Positions 58,066 through 64,000 of a stretch of 64,000 bases of DNA are shown here, piece after piece. Within the stretch, counting starts at the first letter, position 1, and every line of letters begins with the position of its first letter. Origin of the DNA: Plasmopara viticola (taxonomy: Eukaryota > Oomycota > Peronosporomycetes > Peronosporales > Peronosporaceae). The stretch lies in the NCBI GenBank assembly GCA_001695595.3, contig MBPM02000082.1, positions 124,001-188,000 on the forward strand, read 5' to 3'. The position numbers were made by a program, and so were the translations under genes. Under the pieces are notes generated by a model. The model did not search any database, was not told where the DNA came from, and was given only the letters and a program-made list of their open reading frames with translations.

Positions 58066-58289
58066 CTCAACACCTGACAGTAGTTTACGTGAGTGAGTCT
58101 AGAAGTAGATGGTAATGAACGGACTATGACCTTGTTGTCTGATCTGTTCTATATATTTAACACACTGCGCTCGCATTTTGACTGTGTAAATTTCGGTGAA
58201 TTAGACATTTTTATCTGTATCTTTAGTCATGGTATGATTTTATATGTATATTGAATGGGTGTATTTTATAATCAAGGGAGGTTTTTCTT

Positions 58290-61200
58290 ATAAAATATGC
58301 TACGTAGCAATTGATGGCCTCTATCTAGTTAAAACCCTATTACGATCCGTTTTCGAAAGTTCTCATAGAGGTTTTAGAAGGCCGCAAAGGTATAATCTTG
58401 AACCTTGATCGAATTATCATCGTAAAATTTCTGCTGCTGTCGTTCGGATCATTACAAAGAGCGTAGAAAAGATTTTTGATCCGTATAAAAACTTGTTTCC
58501 CAGAACGTCCAACGGCCGATGTCTTGTGAGATCCTTACTTCTAGCCAAGCCATTTGCTCAAGTTTGGAGCAGCGGTACGTAAATTGGAGGAATTGATAGG
58601 ACTTTGTTCGTCTTGACGCACTCGTACGCTGGAGCGACTATTATTCTTTGCTCAAGTTTATTTTTGCGGCACGTATAAAAGGCAATTGTCGCTCAAGAAT
58701 TTGCACTTTTCCGAAGTTCATTCGCCAGACTACCGCTCAGACTAAGCAGGTCTCTCATTCCACCGTGACGGTGCGTCTTTCAGTTTCCCTTGTTCGGTGG
58801 TCCACTAATACCTCGGACTTTGGACGATGAGTATGACAAGAAAATTCATGTGCGCTCCGGTACACACTCTCCTGGTTTTCAACCATTTGGAATGCAAAGC
58901 AGCTTGCGGCTAACAATTATATCGTCAATAATTTTCACAAGTAGGTTTTGCGACAAAAAAGTTAAGATTTCCATGGACCATTTGAAAGCTTTCATTCGAA
59001 AAGAGGAAGAAGGCTATGTCTAACATGGGAAAGAAATCGACCTAAGATGCTCTAGTCAGTAAGGTCACTATGCGTATAAAAGATAGGAGAAATAGGTACG
59101 ACCAAAAAAAGAAAAAATGCTATATTTATAAGGAAAGTCCAACACCAACGTAAGGGGTCAAGAAAGCCGAACACTAATGAAAGTCGACGCCCCATGTGAA
59201 ATCTCCCAACTTTCTTACCACGCGATTCGATGAGGAGTTAAAGAAGATTTTAAATAAATGCTACCTGGTCGATACAGGCCACCGTGCTGAGCAGTACGCC
59301 TTTGTGCTTCGCGCGCCGCTAAGGGTCGGGCCTTAATGAACGTCGCTTCGCTTTAAAAGATCTATCATCCCAGCACGACCTTGCGGCAGCTGTGCTTGAA
59401 AATTTTTCATAGTAAACGCAATGCGACAGCTCTAATTTGAATTGTAAGAAGGTTACCCAGATTGAGGATCTCTTAGGTACTCCGCAGTGCTTCTTCCTAC
59501 CACATCAACATATTAATTTATTCTGTGATTGTGTGGGCATATTCAGGGCGGAAAAGGTAAGAAAAGGTCAGTATAGCCAGTGCCTATAAAGCGGCCTCTG
59601 AATTTGACCCTTAGCTTTGCTGATGGAAAGGATGCAGACTTGTTCCGAAAAAGGATATTTGGTAATGCTGCGATTTTGATAGTACCTGAAAGCCTCGTAA
59701 TGGAATGTAACTGCGCCAAGCTCATCAACATGTTCAGTTTAAAACAATTATTGGTCAGGCAATTATCTGATTCACAACGAAGGTATGTCGACACTTGCCA
59801 GGAGCGGAGCGAAACAAGCTCGGTTGAGCGTACGAAAGAAATTAGCAACAATCGTGCGCGCAAGCCTGCATTTAAATGCTGCTGCAATCTTTGAATATTT
59901 CAGGTCGCGATTAACAAGCCTTTTTGAGTCAGGGGCGTCGATTAAATACGTCGCAACACAACTGTCTCAGAATACTTGCCATATCCTAAGGCTCTTTACA
60001 TATTAATTACAATGCTTATACTTAGAAGAAGAAACCAAGGAACATAGTTGTAATAATAGTCGGGTTTAATAGCGCCAAGCGCTTTTGTTTGGTCTTGGGC
60101 GTACATACAAGGCATGACGTTAAAATGCCATGTATTTGATTCACATGCCATCCGCTTTGCTCCTAGTGCAAACTTGGTGAGTCATTGACCGATTGCAAAA
60201 TGCTATCGGTGCGGATCGTCAATGTACTAAGTTTTGGAATGACAGAAATGGACACCAATGGTGACGGAAACAAAGTAAGAAGGGATGCTACGTGAGAGTA
60301 GCACATAGGACAGGAAGCAGCGCTATTCTGAAATAGCACTGGCTACTTACCATAAGTGGAATATGTGTTTGCTCAGCTTAAGGCAGAAATTATAAGTCGA
60401 TAGGGCCTACCCTCGAACTGTTTCGGTATTTGTAATATATGATCGTGACCGCAGGCCTAGCGTTTAGGCGGTCAATAATGTCTTTGAGGATTTTAGAAGA
60501 TGACGTACTTAAATATCGACTCATGGGTGTCGATCAAATACGTTAAACGCTCGCATTCTGATGAATTTGTCGTAAGTCGAGCGCTTTCTGGTTGGTCTTA
60601 CAGCTCGAAACGAGGCATGACGCAGAAATGACATAAATCTATGTTTGGTGTCATCTGCTATGATCCTCGAGTAGATTTGGATGATTTTGTGCAACTTTAG
60701 CTAGAAATAGAACCACTTTTGGCGTGGACGGTCTATGTATTGAACATATAACTGACAGACATGAGCGAATGGTGACGAGTCTAGATGGCTTTGCGGTACG
60801 ACAGTATGGCATAACCCGGATAGAGTGGCATATGAAGAATCGATGTGATTTTACGAGCCAGCACCTGCTGCGTATCCATATATTGAGACGTTATACATTA
60901 AGCAACCCTGCGTTTGATATTTTTATGAATGGCTACAGATTGCGTCAATCTACTAAGGGGAAGCCAGCAGCACAAAACTCCTACTGAATAGCGCAGGACG
61001 TCATGTACTGAATTGGGGTGTCTAAAACAGACGTCCAAGTGTCAAACGATCAGCTTTATCGAAACAAAGAGACCGATTCGGATTGAAGGCACAACAAACC
61101 TCGTTCTTATCCTACAAGCAAAGTTTTCGCCTGGGGTGGGCGATATTTCCATTTCCAAAGTCGAATAAGTCTAGAAGCTCAACGGCAGCGCAAAGTGGCA

Positions 61201-62225
61201 GTCATTCAAACTACAAAAAAGCTTAGCTTCTTATTTACGTTCGGTTGGAAGGCACGAAGAAGACTTTTAGTACACAAAATCGGTTCTTGATACAGAAGGA
61301 CTCTATTATATCCGGTTAGTCTTACCCAGATATGGTTTAAACCACCTGAAAAAGGTGAGCGTCATGAGATAACTTTTAGATGCGAATACCGCGTAGCTCG
61401 GTAGTAGCATACATCTAATAAGAAGTGTGATTATTAACGTGAGCTTCCGTGCAAACCGCAAGGAGGAATGAATTTGAGCAAGCAAGGCTTCTATGGCAAG
61501 TGAAGGCATGGCGAACGGTTTAATAAGCTAGATTTGGCCTTGATTTCGGCTCTTGTGCGATTAATGAATACAACGTGATGAATGTTACAGATTGGGATGT
61601 ATAATGCACAGTTCACTCGACTCAATTGATGTTTATAAATAGCTTCTCACATGGAAGAGTGACGTACAATTGACCACGGACAGCACTCTGTGTGTCTCGA
61701 TTTGGGAGTAGTTGGTACTGAACGCGTCTGCGGGCTCCATAAGGCGTTTGTACCGACGTAATTCAAAATTAATATTAGTTTTTTATTCTTAAAGCTCGTT
61801 TTATATTATAAATGCTTTTTCAACAATCCCCATTCATGATTATGTCATATCCTAGAAAGCTTTCATACAAATAGATTGACGTGAAGCTTTGGCGAACGTT
61901 TGGCGCTTCAAAATCTTATTTCTCGCATCAATTAAACGAAGCAAGACAACGACGATGGCGGAGTGACCTGTTGCAAACCGTCAGTCTCACCAATGCAAGA
62001 TGTATGTACGGACTCTCTCAAATAATAATAAACATAAAGTCATTTGGCATTTGTGCCAAATGACTTTTCTATCATTTGAGAGAGGCTTGGAGGAGAGACT
62101 CAAGCAACAAAGCGTGTTCTATTGAGCAGCACTCGTACGGTTATCTTACTAACGTACGATAGGTGTATACATAGAGATTAACTTCGGCTTTGGTGATGAG
62201 TGACCGCTCTTTGTTCATCAAGATT
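58290..62225. repeat. U-repeat (copy 7)
   Basis: Sister of 47,690-51,975 (landmarks given there). It is the longest uninterrupted copy. The minus-strand kinase-like block reads NRDLKYSKIAAAF with RLARTIVA at 59,850-59,918. The strand opposite is open from 59,785 to 60,006 but with no family resemblance. A novel palindrome lies near the right end. Confidence 0.6.
62013..62084. repeat. Palindrome with 13-bp and 11-bp perfect arms
   Basis: AAGTCATTTGGCA (62,037-62,049) and TGCCAAATGACTT (62,054-62,066) with loop TTTG. Outside this, CTCTCTCAAAT (62,013-62,023) pairs with ATTTGAGAGAG (62,074-62,084). The paralogous sites at 26,270-26,310 and 51,460-51,500 have only the right half. Confidence 0.85.
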
Positions 62226-63020
62226 TTTTTTAAGGGACAAATGAAAAAATACACCTTTTGCCAAGTTATATGGATGAAATACTCCAAAGAGCAAAAAAGT
62301 ATACCTAGCAATAATTTTTTTTTGCAACAACGGCAAAATACACATGAATAAAAATATAAAATAGAGAATTTATACCTTTGAATAGTAATTTTACTGCATA
62401 CAGTTTCGAAGAGAATGTTAAGATGCAATGCAAACAGAGAGATGGCGCGGGTTCAAATTCACTTGTTACAAAGTGTTTCGATGTTGCTGAACAGACCAAA
62501 CAATGCGGTGTGTTAACGTCTTATGTTGCCAGTTGCATCCCTTAAATGTTGAGAATGTGGAAACAATATGAGTTTGTCCAAGATTAATTACATCGTTTGC
62601 TGTGTCGGTTCGAATTAGAACAAACAAGCCAATGGAGTATGCTGCTGAGGTGAACAGTACCAGTGGTACCTACACGTGCGGTTATGTGGAGGATTTGAAT
62701 GCTGCATGTCGACACCACAAAGCAGCACGTGCAGAATCGTTATTTGGGGATATGTGATCAACCAAAACGTTTCTACTTGCCTATGATGAAGCACTCGTAG
62801 ACCATTTGTGACAAAAAGTGAGCTGGGAAAGAGAAACGGTTGACTTAGAAAGGAGCGAATCATATCACAGCATGCTACATTAGAATTTGACGCGCCAAAA
62901 GGTGGTTATCAATGCGGCAGCTGTGACCAAGTGGGACACAACAAGCGTCGATGCACCAGCAATGCGCAGCATAAAAGTAAAAAAAATTTCGTGAGTAAGG
63001 TGTATTTTTTTAAGGGAGCC
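62226..63020 (+). mobile_element. MULE element remnant (family M1, copy 2)
   Basis: Left end AAGGGACAAATGAAAAAATACACC (reverse GGTGTATTTTTTCATTTGTCCCTT, written here only to compare) and right end GGTGTATTTTTTTAAGGG (62,999-63,016) share the 12-bp core GGTGTATTTTTT in inverted orientation, consistent with short terminal inverted repeats. About 790 bp in all, so internally deleted. Sister of the remnant at 1380-2270. Confidence 0.55.
62390..62990 (+). pseudogene. MULE transposase C-terminal relic, copy 2
   Basis: Same segments as 1484-2100. VNSTSGTYTCGYVEDLNAA is followed by CRHHKAARAESLFGD (SWIM pattern with the His kept). A deletion removes most of the basic linker. The knuckle CGSCDQVGHNKRRC lies at about 62,910-62,955. 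Stops near 62,545 and 62,755 break the frame. Where copy 1 has CRN, this copy has CRH, so the two complement each other for recognition of the family. Confidence 0.65.
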
Positions 63021-63240
63021 GTTAAACTGCCTGTACCTTTTTGGTAAACTGCCAATACCCCTTGATTTTAGCCAATGAGATTAAACTAAATCACCAATGG
63101 GAGCAATTTATCTCTGTAATGAACACAGTGTTTTCTCAGCCAATAAAAAGAGAAAGCAATACCCATCCGGTACCCCTTTTTCGTAAACTGCCGGTTCCCC
63201 CTGTTTTTAGCCAATGAAAAAAGGAGCAAATTCGTCTATG
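63021..63240. repeat. Imperfect direct repeat
   Basis: A unit with 'gtaaactgcc', then 'cccc-tg-ttttagccaatga', then 'gagcaa-tt', occurs at 63,043 and 63,182 (period about 139 bp). An additional 'gttaaactgcctgtacc' lies at 63,021. Located between the MULE remnant and a small secreted ORF. Confidence 0.65.
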
Positions 63241-63260
63241 AGAGCAATATTTTTCTGTCA

Positions 63261-63437
63261 ATGAAAGCAACAATCAACAAGTTATCGAAATGCGCCTTCC
63301 TTTACGTCGTCTTTCTGGGTGTTGCTACTGCTGAGTGTGAGCTGCGCTTGCGGAGAGGAACACCATCGTCACATGAACAATTGAGCGGTGATTGTAAGCA
63401 AGGCATCTGTAGTATGGCTCCATGCCTTGTAAAATAA
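63261..63437 (+). CDS. Small secreted Cys-containing peptide (58 aa), hypothetical
   Basis: 58-codon ORF. Residues 1-24 look like a classical signal peptide (Lys-rich start MKATINKLSK, hydrophobic CAFLYVVFLGVATA). The mature part has about 34 residues with four Cys (C26, then DCKQGICSMAPC) and a basic LRLRRG run near its start. I do not recognise the family. It could be a complete small secreted protein, a candidate apoplastic effector, or the first exon or truncated start of a longer gene, because the next 500 bp contain no convincing continuation. The start is the only ATG before the hydrophobic segment in this frame. Confidence 0.45.
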   Translation: MKATINKLSKCAFLYVVFLGVATAECELRLRRGTPSSHEQLSGDCKQGICSMAPCLVK

Positions 63438-64000
63438 TGTGCGTCATTTGCTGTAGGTCGACACGTCTCGCTTTTGGCGTAATTACAGACACATTGCGAA
63501 TGCGTTATCATACTACCACTCAGTCAAGCGCCTTGGGATCCCAGACAGCCAGGAAAGACAATGTTGAAAGGCAATTTGTCATACCTTGCTTATTGACAAT
63601 GCGACGCTACTGTTGTAGATCATCTTGATGCTGGTGGGCCAAATGCCGTGCAATCCTCGCAATTGCTCTCCTGGAAAACTGTTTTACAGTCGAAGCCAAA
63701 ATTAAATCTGTATGTGTTTATCCTGCATCACGCTAGCTTTGTATGCACCTGCTGATTCGATTTGGTGTCCAAAGCAGCTATGAAATAAACGCCGAGGTCG
63801 CTTATCGCGGCTTCAAACGCTCGGTGGCCAACTTCATTACAGTCCTTACGGGTGCGTCAAGTAGATATTCAGTGTAACCTATTCTAATCGAACGATCGGG
63901 ACGGAATGAACCAGATGTAAACAGCAAACACAAAGCTCATAACCTTGGGCACGCGCGTGCATGAGAACCGCCGACTTTGCCTCTTCCAGAGTGCTGTACG
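63438..64000. other. Uncharacterised tail of the window
   Basis: No supported gene. Minus-strand stretches read coherently over short distances (DLGVYFIAALDTKSNQQVH near 63,770; DCKTVFQESNCEDCTAFGPP near 63,650; a start of MSFVFAVYIWF type near 63,930) but are separated by stops. A decayed or intron-containing gene running in from the right edge is possible. Confidence 0.25.

Noticed and set aside
1..64000. tRNA, rRNA, CRISPR or bacterial-type operon signals
   Set aside because: None seen; the content is eukaryotic. A tRNA scan was not possible by eye and short tRNA genes could be missed.

Overview
The window reads as a repeat-rich, gene-poor accessory region of an oomycete genome, most likely a plant-pathogenic downy mildew or Phytophthora. 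The grounds are four intact secreted effector genes of the dEER / WY-module type, an oomycete-like initiator sequence just upstream of their start codons, and transposon families common in such genomes (Ty1/copia, Ty3/gypsy, hAT, MULE, LINE). I cannot fix the genus from sequence alone.

Layout. 1-7.9 kb: degenerate repeat, a MULE transposase relic, an effector pseudogene, then a copia element with 146-bp LTRs. 7.9-12.0 kb and 17.3-23.6 kb: a highly decayed repeat with a period of about 3.4 kb (called 'U repeat' here). Between them, 12.05-17.27 kb is a Ty3/gypsy relic that is unexpectedly bounded by INVERTED long repeats. 23.7-25.5 kb: a second MULE relic. 25.9-29.0 kb: more U repeat. 29-47.7 kb: the effector core. 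It holds effector A, a small RKLR-containing ORF, effector B, a decayed gene of unknown function and a TMEM184/organic-solute-transporter-like pseudogene carrying a LINE insertion. An inverted counterpart follows: effector C, a second RKLR ORF, an A-like pseudogene, and second copies of the transporter and unknown genes. 47.7-52.0 kb: U repeat. 51.98-55.11 kb: a complete hAT element with a perfect 8-bp target duplication and a nested LINE-derived insertion. 55.3-56.6 kb: effector D, whose C-terminus is lengthened by a 45-bp tandem repeat. 56.6-63.0 kb: a third fragment of the unknown gene, zinc-knuckle and MULE relics and U repeat. 63.26 kb: a 58-codon ORF for a small secreted Cys-containing peptide.

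How it fits together. The apparently functional genes are the four intronless effectors. They share signal peptides, a degenerate RxLR position (RSGTL / RPGTL / RSGIF / RSGTV), dEER, and three tandem W-rich helical modules. They sit in a cassette [A-type effector - RKLR small ORF - B-type effector] that occurs twice in opposite orientations. Most of the rest is relics of mobile elements and decayed host genes. This suits birth-and-death evolution of an effector cluster by duplication, inversion and transposon activity. All identities come from reading translations and motifs by eye; no database search was possible.
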